Shown here one piece after another: positions 1 to 8,920 of a stretch of 25,000 nucleotides of DNA. How positions within the stretch are numbered: position 1 is the stretch's first letter; every line of letters begins with the position of its first letter. A program made the position numbers and the translations under genes. The DNA is from Chrysomallon squamiferum (Eukaryota; Mollusca; Gastropoda; Neomphalida; Peltospiridae), in the NCBI GenBank assembly GCA_012295275.1, contig CM022665.1, positions 23,446,946-23,471,945 of the forward strand. The letters are read 5' to 3'. The notes under the pieces are model-generated. The model was not told the origin of the DNA and ran no database searches. It worked only from the letters and a program-made list of their open reading frames with translations.

Positions 1-600
1 TTTATTTTATTTTATTTTATTTGATTTTGAAAGGGGGTTTATAATTAAATTTAAGAACAAAATTATTATTGTTGATTATATGAAAGAATTTATTTATAAT
101 TTTATTGTTTCTATTGTTGTTGTTGTTGTTATAGTTATATACTAATACTATTACTGTTATTAGAAAAAATAACAATATAAATATAATAATAATAATAATA
201 ATAGTGGCTGTAGTAGTAATAATAATAATAATCGTCATTATCAGCATAACAAAAACAACAATAATAGCTTAAGAGATTGTTGCTTATATAAAGCTATTGT
301 TTAGCTGAAAATTTTCTTTTGAAGTTTAAAAAAATAATAACAACAACAACAACAACAACAAAAGCACACACACACACGCACACACAAAATATCTTAAAAG
401 CAATCGGGAACAAAACAACCTTACATTTATTTACGATAACTGACTGAGACCATTTCAGTAATAATATTTCATTGTGTCTTTTGATTAATCCTTTCACAGT
501 TAAAAAAAAAAAAAAATGTTTTATCAATGTGTATATATATATATATATCTATAAAGAATGTTAATATATAAAACATTGTTGTTTTATCGCCATTAAATCT
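1..600. repeat. AT-rich low-complexity stretch in Vsx-A intron
   Basis: The stretch starts with a (TTTTA)n run and continues with (TTG)n near 112-130, (AAT)n near 183-236, (AAC)n near 339-361, (AC)n near 364-387, a poly-A tract near 502-515 and (TA)n near 531-548. I see no exon, and the open frames here are low-complexity Ile/Asn/Phe runs made by the repeats. It lies upstream of a Vsx exon that opens with a splice acceptor, so it is most simply part of the preceding intron. Confidence 0.7.
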
Positions 601-1480
601 TCCGCTATAGCGATGCATCCGCTGTATGTGATTGTCTTTAACGAAAACAAAAGGCAAGAGAGTGGGATGAAAAAACAGTACATCCTTTTTAATTATATTA
701 CTAGCTCTAATTTCCTCTTTAAGGTCGATTCATTTGTGCCGAAGTGGAAACCTTTACACTCGATTAAGCATATTCAATCGTTCAGGTTTCACTGAAAAAT
801 TAGGTGCACGTTTCACATCCTTTATCGACCAATATCAATTAACGTTACATATTCAAACTGTTACCAATCACAATTTAGATTACACATTCAAACAATGAAA
901 AGCGACCACGGCGTTTATCTGAGTTTTATTAAACGAGGACGCGTGGTGGGTATTTCAAAACGGTCCCAGAGGCACGATTAGCCAATTGGACCAGATATAA
1001 CAGCAAGCGGAGACATATTTTCGCTCGGTTATTGCAGCACGTAAGGGAACAAGGCTTCAATTTTATATGAGTTAATCACTCTAACTGGCTTTTGTACGAG
1101 ATTGATTAATTTTGGATCAAACGAAGCAAAAGAAATATTCGTTTTGTCAATTATCCATCCATCGATCGGTGCGCGTGTCTCGAGAGAACTCCCGCGTAGC
1201 GCAGCGCGAGCCGTTAGGCGCGAAAAGCAGCGATTTTCTTCATATTTACTAATTTGAATCTATCAAATAGATTAGCCGTATTCCTCGGTGATTTCCAGCA
1301 CGCCAGTGTGATTTCAATTAATAGATTTGTTATCCAAATGTCAGACAAAATGTGTGACGATTTTTCAATTACGCGCCGGTTGTTAACTTTATCAGAAGTC
1401 GTAGGGCGAATCCCTTGGAGGTAACCATATGACGTCAATAAAGAAAATAAAAATTTAATCACTTTAATTGGGGTAAAATT
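601..1480. promoter_or_regulatory. High-complexity GC-richer non-coding block in Vsx-A intron
   Basis: This is about 880 bases of non-repetitive sequence with many CpGs (for example around 1150-1240), standing out from AT-rich repeats on both sides. No reading frame looks like protein. It contains an E2F-like GGCGCGAAAA at 1217-1226 and TAATTGGGGTAAA at 1465-1477. Such blocks in introns of developmental homeobox genes are often conserved enhancers. That function is inferred here and no conservation was measured. A remote alternative is an unrecognised short exon. Confidence 0.4.
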
Positions 1481-1682
1481 AGATCTACGTTAAATATGTA
1501 TAAATGTACAACAGTGGCGAAGTTTATTTTAGAAATTGGTTTCCATTTCTTTACAGTTCATAAACAACCTGAATATTTTATAAGACTGATGGTTGATGAC
1601 AACGATAACTTAAGCTTAATTTAAGAGAAAAATTTAATTATTATAATTGGGGTTAAATTAGGGCTACATGAAATATGCATCA
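1451..1682 (+). repeat. Diverged ~50-bp direct repeat pair with TAATTGGGG cores
   Basis: Two imperfect copies begin at about 1451 and about 1630, some 179 bases apart. Each runs from AAATTTAAT through TAATTGGGGT(T)AAA to an AAATATG(T/C)AT end. The cores are at 1465-1477 and 1644-1657. The spacer is unrelated, so this is a dispersed pair and not a microsatellite. TAATTG is a typical homeodomain contact word. A role as duplicated binding modules is inference. Confidence 0.55.
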
Positions 1683-1698
1683 TGGCGCTACGCTGGTA

Positions 1699-1746
1699 AC
1701 AATAACAACTTTGTAAAAGAAAGCGCTTTCCTGATCAAATGCAAAT
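1699..1746 (+). promoter_or_regulatory. Sox-like and POU octamer words in intron
   Basis: AACAAT at 1699-1704 and CTTTGT at 1709-1714 resemble Sox HMG-box sites. A perfect octamer ATGCAAAT lies at 1739-1746. Sox and POU sites close together are a known arrangement in neural enhancers. The words are short and the region is AT-rich, so chance occurrence is possible. Confidence 0.3.
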
Positions 1747-1759
1747 AAAAGCAAACTTA

Positions 1760-2196
1760 ATTTATTGAATTTTTTTTTTTCTCTTATTTTTTTCTTCTTG
1801 TTTTGGTTTTTTATTTATTTATTATTATTATTTTATTTTATTTTTTAAGATAATGCCAACAAGATAATGGAAATGTGAAAACTAGTGAGTGCAGAAATTT
1901 CACGGGGGCGGACGCGGCCTGTCTATTTGTTTTCACTATTTCCGAATAATAACATAATTACGTAAAAGTTTCTTTCGTCTTGAATGTTGGCTTCACCCTT
2001 ATTTATTTATTTATTTCAATTTTTATTTTTTCCCTGAAATACCGGATGCGTCTTTGCGTTGAACGTTACATTATTCAGTTATATATATTTGTTCTCTCTT
2101 TTTTTTCCAAATCAACACACATTATTTTAAACCCTATTATTGTTGTTGTTTTGTTTGTTTACTTATGGCTTTTGCTTAACTTTATTTTTCATGCAG
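1760..2196 (+). other. 3' end of Vsx-A intron with splice acceptor
   Basis: This is a T-rich, partly low-complexity tail ((TTTA)/(ATT) near 1810-1845) with one short CpG-containing island near 1880-1925. It ends in a pyrimidine-rich run and the acceptor TTTTTCATGCAG, whose AG is at 2195-2196. The acceptor places the following exon in frame at homeodomain residue 47, a position where many paired-class homeobox genes have an intron. Confidence 0.85.
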
Positions 2197-2377
2197 GTTT
2201 GGTTTCAAAACCGAAGGGCGAAATGGCGGAAAACAGAAAAAACTTGGGGTCGCAGCAGCATCATGGCGGAATATGGGTTATACGGTGCGATGGTACGCCA
2301 TTCACTTCCGCTTCCGGAAACCATCGCGAAAGCTGCAAATGAAGGATTGCCCGAGTCTTGCGCACCCTGGCTACTGA
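2197..2377 (+). CDS. Vsx: Vsx-A exon: homeodomain helix 3 end plus CVC domain
   Basis: This internal exon belongs to a Vsx/Chx10 homeobox transcription factor, a nuclear DNA-binding protein of visual-system and interneuron development. It starts phase 0 with [12 protein letters not shown], homeodomain residues 47-58, including Q50 and N51 of the recognition helix. The CVC signature follows: [20 protein letters not shown], then [14 protein letters not shown] and SCAPWLL, close to vertebrate VSX2 throughout. It ends after 60 codons plus one base at donor A|GTAAGT. The usual REKCWGRSS is TEKTWGRSS here, so the cysteine before the WGRSS motif is lost. Homeodomain residues 1-46 must lie in an exon upstream of the window. 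The family is certain; which paralogue it is cannot be told. Confidence 0.96.
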
Positions 2378-2840
2378 GTAAGTTTTCGAAACTTGATCTT
2401 ATCATCTCAAAAGCATTTCAACAGAAACATGATAATGTTTTAGGCAACGCTGTTGTTTATGCTATTGCCTGAAAGTCCGGAGAACACGTAACACGTTGAT
2501 AATTTGTCGCTGGTTTATTGTCTTTGAAATCTGATATTTTTACTTGTTGATATACTTTAATGTATTCTGACGTAATTATGAAATATTGCAAATACATTTT
2601 TTTAACATTATTATTTTAAATTATTTTCTCTTTTGTTTCCAATATTAAGAAATTATATCATATTAAATCATAATATTACTGATTAAAATTATTTTGCTTT
2701 GAATCCGATATATTTTCACAGAAACATATTTAATAATTAAAACTTGGTTGTATAAAAAAATAGCATTTGTAAATCGTTTTCTTTACTTTTCGTAGAAGCC
2801 AAGTTTAAATGTTTTTTAATGTTATTATTTAATGTTTTAG
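2378..2840 (+). other. Vsx-A intron within the CVC region (463 bp)
   Basis: The donor is GTAAGT at 2378-2383 and the acceptor AATGTTTTAG ends at 2840. The phase is 1: the split codon A|GC gives Ser and joins SCAPWLL to MHKKS, restoring the continuous family signature SCAPWLLxMHKKS. The interior is AT-rich with no other recognisable feature. Confidence 0.93.
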
Positions 2841-3115
2841 GCATGCACAAAAAATCAAGCGAAGCGTCACATTCCTTACAAGAAAACTGTTCCCAGGACG
2901 ACAGCCACGACGAAAGCGGGGATGACTGCAGCAACACTACAAAAGAGCCGCCGAAGTCCAAAGATTTTCGCATTGAAAGCATTGCAACATTAAGGGCTAA
3001 GGCCCTGGAACACAGCAATAAGTTGCTTGAAACATTCACTAGCAACAAAGATAAGGTTAATATTAAAAGTCAAGACTCGTCACCTAGCAAGCCAAAATCA
3101 GACTTCATTTCATGA
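2841..3115 (+). CDS. Vsx: Vsx-A terminal exon: CVC end, acidic linker, OAR-like motif, stop
   Basis: This is the last coding exon of the Vsx/Chx10 gene. After the split Ser codon it encodes 90 residues and a TGA at 3113-3115. It opens with MHKKSSEA, the conserved end of the CVC domain. An acidic Ser/Asp-rich linker (DDSHDESGDD) follows, then FRIESIATLRAKALEHSNKLL. This matches the OAR-like element of VSX2 (ENSIAVLRAKAQEHS), a short C-terminal regulatory motif of paired-like factors. The tail is Lys/Ser-rich and ends DFIS. Family members usually have Gly where this protein has Ser before MHKKS; the change comes from the exon-end base A in place of G. The open frame upstream of 2841 is intronic and not a separate start. 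Confidence 0.96.
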
Positions 3116-3650
3116 CAGAAGATTTAGCTGTTTTGCTTCAATCTGAATACAGTTCTTATTATTTCTCTGGCTATTATTATCTTATATATATATACACACA
3201 CACATATATATCTATATGGAAATTTCTTTATTACATTATCGCTGTGTTACTTGAATCAAGTATTATTAGTAATTATTACAGCAATAAGCTTTTATTTACT
3301 AAATATATACTCAGTGGAACTGCTGAAATTTATTATTTTTATTAATCAAGAAATAGAAAGAAAGACCATTTCACCACTTAGTTACAAATCAAATTTAAGA
3401 AGTGAATGTATGATAGAAGTGTTTACTTTTATATTTCTAATCGATTATTATGTAGAAATGGTATGATCCAGTAATCTTTTTATTTGATTTATGCAATTAG
3501 CATTCGATTATATTTAAATTATGCTTTGTTAATAGTATGTTAGTTTTTGACTAAAACGAAGTTCTATAGAGAAAATATATATTTTGACAGAACGAAATGT
3601 TTTAATTTATTATATCACATTTAACGATCAACAACAACAGTAATAAAGAA
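3116..3650 (+). other. Probable 3'UTR of Vsx-A with AATAAA signal
   Basis: This AT-rich sequence follows the stop codon and has no further coding potential. It contains a (TA)n/(CA)n patch near 3184-3212. The first canonical polyadenylation hexamer after the patch is AATAAA at 3642-3647, which would give a 3'UTR of roughly 550 bases. Other AATAAA words lie further downstream (for example near 4306), so the true end is uncertain. Confidence 0.5.
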
Positions 3651-3862
3651 AATGTGCATGTAATTTAGTAATTTCATATATGTAGACACATACAAACACA
3701 CCTAATATTTTAAATCGTAGCAAATTAAAAGCTTTTTTATGGTGTGACATTATTACTTATGCTTTTTTACATCCAGTCCATGATGTTCTTTGAATCATAT
3801 TGATTATATTGGACAATGCGATATAAAGGTATATTCAGTAATTTATTCCAGGTTATATATAT

Positions 3863-3864
<2 letters not shown>

Positions 3865-3925
<61 letters not shown>
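3865..3925 (+). repeat. (GT)n dinucleotide microsatellite
   Basis: This is about 30 uninterrupted GT units followed by a short GCGCGC run. It is an ordinary microsatellite just downstream of the probable end of Vsx-A, and is likely length-variable. Confidence 0.95.
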
Positions 3926-3932
<7 letters not shown>

Positions 3933-5130
3933 ATGCGTGTAAATGATCTATGAAGTTTGTTGTATAGTCAGTCATTTGATATAGTTGCTTATTAAATGTT
4001 TCATGTATACTAATTAAACAAGACATTATGGTGATATATTTTTCCCTTCAGTTTTCTTTTTTTTATTATTTATTTAAATTATTTCCCTTACAACTGATTA
4101 TTAAATAAAATATGCATTTATGTGTGTTATTTACAGTGTGTTCAAATACAGCTGATCCGAAAACAAATACGCGTATGTATATAAAATTATATTAAAAATA
4201 CTTGGGAAAAGTTTATGAATGCTAGTTTTAAAAAAAATATTATGTTATATATATATAAATGTTTAATATATGGAATTTTCTTTTATTTATTTTGTATAGT
4301 TGGGTAAATAAAAACTAATATTTCAATAACTATTTTGTTAAAACTATTTACGTTGGTTTCATTTACTTTTAATTCGCTCTAATTAAGGACAAGAAAATAT
4401 AAAAAGAATGATTCAGAAATTATCACCAGCAACAAAACACTGTTCAAACAAAGACAAAATGAACTGCAAAGAAGAACAACAGCATCAGAGGTTGCGTTCT
4501 GGTTATATATTATTAAACCATAATTAAATAAGTTATGTTATTTAATCATTTTTGTTTATAAAAGAAGAAGAAAACAGGTATATCTAGTGAGCCTTTCGGT
4601 ATTTTATATAAATTACTGCTAGAGAGAAAAGACAAGAACAGCACCAATAACAACAATAAAAACAATAAAACGCAGTGATCGGTAAAACAGCAATAAGAAA
4701 AGGTGAAGTAGATGAGAGTGACACTGAAAAAGGCGAAAGACTGAGTCTTATTTTCTTCGATGCTCCCAAGTAATTATTTAGGACCGTTACATTTACTGAA
4801 ACTTCATTAACATCATAATGAACACAACAGCAACAACAATGATGAATAGTATGTTATAAATGATGTCGTCGTCGTTGTTATTGTTCTTATATTATTACTA
4901 ATAAATAAATAAATAAATAAATAAACAAACAGAATTTAAAAAAATAAAAAAATTTTTTTAAAAATCTGATGAAAAAGCAATAAAATAAATGATATAATAA
5001 ACTCTACAAATGCACACAAACCCGCCAGGGCAAACACTGTTTAATCAGGAGCTATTAAACAATGCGATTATCTCTGTAAGCAACTTCCATGTGTTTATAT
5101 AATACAAAAACATGATGATAATAATAATGA
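3926..5130. other. AT-rich intergenic sequence
   Basis: I see no gene in this stretch. It has scattered short runs, including (AAAT)n at about 4902-4925 and A/T homopolymers near 4937-4960. The weak open frame on the minus strand at 4584-4769 is Ser/Cys/Tyr-rich with no domain. Confidence 0.6.
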
Positions 5131-5190
5131 AGATGGTTGTGGTGGTGTTGATGATGATGATGATGATGATGATGATAATAATGATGATGT
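5131..5190 (+). repeat. (GAT)n / (GGT)n trinucleotide tract
   Basis: GGTGGTGTT is followed by about ten imperfect GAT units and ATAATAATG. The open frame that begins just after it (5212-5475) has no recognisable domain and lies in an A-rich low-complexity setting. Confidence 0.85.
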
Positions 5191-6126
5191 GAAATCGGGA
5201 CGTTTTATGATATGCCTAAAGACCACGATGATGACGAAAATGTTGAACAAACATTATTTAATTACCATTTGCCTATTTTCTTTTTACATGTTTATTTTCC
5301 TGAAGCAATCTCAAATAAGGTGATTTTTGTTTCATCTTGTTTAAATAAACTGTATGATCAAACAACAATACACGATCAAATGTTAAAATTACCTCTATTT
5401 GAATTTGACCTTTGTTATGGCAATTGCTGTTCTAAAGCAGACTTGGAAGAAGAAAAAATGGTCAAAAAAGAATAATGAAAGAATTTAAGAAGTAAAAAAA
5501 AACTGAAATAAAAGGAACTGAAAAAGAAAAAGAAAAAGGAACTGGAGGTTATGAAAAGAAAAGGAGAGAAAATAAACAAAATATTTTTGAAAACAAAAAA
5601 CTGCATTTTTAAAGCTGACAGACTACATGTATTAACAATATTATTGCTACTTATTTTTTTCTTCTTCACTGAATTTGGACAGAAAATTTTATTTTAATGA
5701 AATTAAAGGAATTGACGTAAATTGAAGTATAGTATCGTTTGAAATAAAACAAAAAAAAAAAAAATAATAATAATAAAACCGTAAGAAAGTAAAGCTTAAA
5801 GAAAAAACGACTGAAAGAAAGGAACAAAAGAAGGAGACCATTTCACAATACTATTTCTCTATCCTACTCTTGGGTGACTATCCAAAAACAAACATAAAAA
5901 TGGCGCCCTCGGCTCGCTCGTGACAAACTGTGGAATAATATCCGAAACGAATGACTGTGATTTTAGTGAGATAAATTTCGACACTCTGTTGTCATTGACA
6001 CCAGTGACAAAGGGTCTGACAGTCTTGTTGCAGCATGCTTTGTATTCCAATTAGCACCAACTAAATGTCACAGATACAATACTTGCTCAGGGTCTTCCGT
6101 ATTCATCTCCTTTGCAGAAATCCATA
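5191..6126. other. Intergenic sequence, A-rich then complex; no gene seen
   Basis: 5450-5835 is purine/A-rich with AAAG-type runs and a poly-A at about 5750-5764. 5836-6126 is higher complexity with CpGs. The minus-strand open frame at 5859-6050 (63 codons) has no motif I can name. This short complex patch abuts the 115-bp tandem repeat and may be part of the same unclassified repetitive element. Confidence 0.5.
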
Positions 6127-6470
6127 CCGGACTATCGCTCAGGGCTTTACCGATACTATCGGTACCGAAGATAGACATTTCAAATTCTTTCATTCGTTCA
6201 AACTGCGTACACGGTACATGAGATAAAATAAAAAAACCGAACCGGACTATCGCTCAGGGCTTTACCAATACTATCAGTACCGAAGACATAAATTTCAAAT
6301 TCGTTCATTCTCTCAAACCATGTAAAACGTACATGAGATAAAATAAAAAACCGAACCGGACTATCGCTCAGGGCTTTACTAAAACAATCGTTACAGAAAA
6401 TACAAATTTCGAGTTATATTATTTTCTCAAATTAATTAAACAGTACCTGGAAATAAAATGTAACAGAACA
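6127..6470 (+). repeat. 115-bp tandem repeat, about three copies
   Basis: The phrase CCGGACTATCGCTCAGGGCT occurs at 6127, 6242 and 6356, giving units of 115 and 114 bases. Each unit runs through a TACC..ATACTATC.GTACCGAAG segment, TTTCAAATTC.TTCATTC and ACATGAGATAAAATAAAAAA. Copies 1 and 2 are close. Copy 3 decays after about 6380. The first copy holds a perfect inverted repeat (TACCGATA C TATCGGTA, 6148-6164) that is degraded in the second. A GCTCAGGG echo at about 6086 suggests another partial copy. It is a minisatellite of unknown origin. Confidence 0.85.
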
Positions 6471-6735
6471 CAAAGGTAGTAAGTATTGGTTGATTAAGAC
6501 AGAAAACACGGCAACAGAAACAACGGGAGCATGGTTCTGATAATGACCATAATAGTGATAATGATGATTTAAAGGTATAAAAACAGTAATACATATTACA
6601 AAAAATATGAAGACAAATAAAGAGATAAATGAAATTTCAAATAATATATACACACATGTGTATGTATAAAATTATAAATAAAAAACGCCAACAGCTAACT
6701 GGTAAATAAATAAAGCAAAGCAAAACTATGAATTA
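6471..6735. other. AT-rich spacer
   Basis: This unremarkable A/T-rich sequence lies between two tandem repeats, with a short palindromic ACACATGTGT patch near 6651-6660. No gene is seen. Confidence 0.6.
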
Positions 6736-7262
6736 AACTAAACTAAACTAAACTAAACTAAATTAAACTAAATTAAACTAAACTAAACTAAACTAAACTA
6801 AACTAAACTAAACTAAACTAAACTGAACTACACTGAACTACACTAAATAAACTAGACTACATTAGACTATACTACATTAAACTAAACTAAACTAGACCAT
6901 ACTACACTACACTGAACTAAACTAAACTAAACTAAACTAAACTAAACTAAACTAAACTAAACTAAACTAAACTAAACTAAACTAAACTAAACTAAACTAA
7001 ACTAAACTAAACTAAACTAAACTAAACTAAACTAAACTAAACTAAACTAAACTAAACTAAACTAAACTAAACTAAACTAAACTAAACTAAACTAAACTAA
7101 ACTAAACTAAACTAAACTAAACTAAACTAAAAAACTAAACTAAACTAAACTAAACTAAACTAAACTAAACTAAACTAAACTAAACTAAATTAAACTAAAC
7201 TAAACTAAACTAAACTAAACTGAACTACACTGAACTAAACTAAACTAAATTAAACTAAACTA

Positions 7263-7293
<31 letters not shown>

Positions 7294-7745
7294 CTCAATA
7301 AAACTAAACTAAACTAAACTAAATTAAACTAAACTAAATAAAACTAAACTAAACTAAACTAAATTAAACTAAACTAAACTAAATTAAACTAAACTAAATA
7401 AAACTAAACTAAACTAAACTAAACTGAACTAAACTAAATTAAACTGAACTACACTGAACTACACTGAACTACACTAAATAAACTAGACTACATTAGACTA
7501 TACTACATTAAACTAAACTAAACTAGACCATACTACACTACACTACACTGAGCTCAACTAAACTAGACTACACTAGACTATACTAGACTACACTAAATTA
7601 AACTAAACTACATTGAACTACACTGAACTAAACTAGACTACACTTAACCAAACTACACTAAACTAGACTAAAACTAAAATAAAAACTAAAATTAAAACTA
7701 AAACTAAAACTAAAACTAAATTAAACTAAATTAAACTAAGCTAAA
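6736..7745 (+). repeat. (AACTA)n pentanucleotide array, ~1 kb
   Basis: This is about 1 kb of AAACT/AACTA pentamers. Near-perfect runs (for example about 6916-7131) alternate with variant stretches carrying GAACTACACT, AAATAAACTAGACTAC and ATTAGACTATACTAC words. The variant block at 6841-6913 recurs almost exactly at 7472-7546, about 631 bases later, showing internal segmental duplication. The unit contains TAA and the period is five, so every + frame is blocked and no protein can be encoded. It is not a known telomere repeat. It lies between the two Vsx genes. Confidence 0.97.
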
Positions 7746-7934
7746 TAAATGAATAGATACATAAATAAATAAATAAAATGACCTAGTATAACTAATCATC
7801 AAATGCTTTCATGTCTCTATCTCGCCGGCACGTTATAATTAGATTGTATAAATCATGTTTTCCCGTATGTCATCAAAGTTCTGCACGAAATAAAACATAT
7901 CTAGACTCGTATAAAAAAAAAAAAAAAAAAAACA
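7746..7934. other. Edge of array, then complex sequence and a 20-A tract
   Basis: (AAAT)n at 7743-7778 is followed by about 130 bases of complex sequence and a poly-A tract at 7913-7932. The A tract, followed by CACACGTAG, could be an old retroposed tail, but I cannot define a source element. Confidence 0.5.
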
Positions 7935-8260
7935 CACGTAGTCGTGGATTTAAAATAACGAGCTGCTATGGTTAAGAAATGATTCTTCTCGTTAGCTGAC
8001 TAATTAGAACAAACAACCCAATTTGGGAATAATAAAAGAAAAGAAAGGATTTAATTAGGATGGCATACGTACGTAATAAAATATTCCTTGTGAGGACATT
8101 AAAGGTTAAATGTGGTTAACAATCCTAATTATCAGACGTCCGGGTAAATTGCAACTATATTTTGTAACATTAAGCATAATGATCATTATTCTCGATGATA
8201 AATTATAATGGCATGCTTTGTCAAGAAATTCTACTTTCTAATTGTGTAAAACTAGCACTG
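7935..8260. promoter_or_regulatory. Non-repetitive block with clustered TAATTA sites
   Basis: Unlike its flanks this segment is free of simple repeats. It holds CTAATTAG at 8000-8007 (a perfect 8-bp palindrome), TAATTA at 8052-8057 and TAATTA at 8126-8131, plus TAATTG near 8239. TAATTA is the core of Q50 homeodomain sites, including those of the Vsx class. A homeodomain-responsive element is inferred. AT-richness makes single hits cheap, but the lack of repeats makes the cluster more notable. Confidence 0.35.
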
Positions 8261-8920
8261 TTCTATTTTTAATTTTTTAAATTGTATTTATTATTATTAT
8301 TATTATTATATTTTTTTATTATTATTATTATTTATTTTTTAATTTACATTTTGGTTTGTTTGCTTGTTTTTTCTTTTTAATTTATGAAAAACAACTAATA
8401 AACAATATTAAAAGGAAGTATGGAAGAAGAAGCAGAAGAAGCAGTGTCAGTAGAAGTAGTCGTAGCAGTAATAGTAGAAGATGTAGTAATAGCAGTTGTT
8501 GTTTTTGTTATTCGGTATTTTGTTTTTAGGGGTGTTTGTTTTTGTTTTTGTTTTTGTTTTGTTGTTGGTTTCTGGTTGTGGTGCTATTAGTGTCAGTGAT
8601 GTTTTAGGGCACCACTGAGTTTCAGTTAAATAACACCAACAAATTGAATCTTTATATTTGTATATAAAGACTTTAGTAATAAACATTTGTGCATCCATAA
8701 AGTTTTAAATATTATATCGAAATATAGAAATATTACTTTTACTTTTGATGCATTGATTCTATTTCAACAGAAAAATGATTCTCCAGTCGAATTAATATTT
8801 TAATTAATTCTTTTTCACGTAATTATTTCACTAAAAGATATAATAACTAATGTTTACAATGAAAACTGTTTAAAAATTATTTAATAAGTTGTACATCTCG
8901 AGAACAAAGCAAGTGGAGTT
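8261..8920. other. AT-rich low-complexity intergenic sequence
   Basis: (ATT)n occupies about 8287-8332 in two runs, followed by GAAGAAGCAG repeats near 8424-8460 and (TTTTTG)n near 8535-8560. The minus-strand open frame at 8447-8698 is built from these repeats (Lys/Asn/Thr runs, then a Tyr-rich tail) and is not a gene. Confidence 0.7.

Noticed and set aside
5212-5475. 87-codon frame after the (GAT)n tract
   Set aside because: It has an acidic start from the repeat, a hydrophobic middle and a Lys/Glu tail from an A-rich run. There is no domain and no gene context.
6127-6470. CRISPR-like array
   Set aside because: The 115-bp units are contiguous tandem copies with no unique spacers, in a clearly eukaryotic genome.
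6736-7745. Interstitial telomere repeat
   Set aside because: The AACTA/AAACT unit differs from TTAGGG and TTAGG on either strand, so it is treated as a satellite-like microsatellite array.
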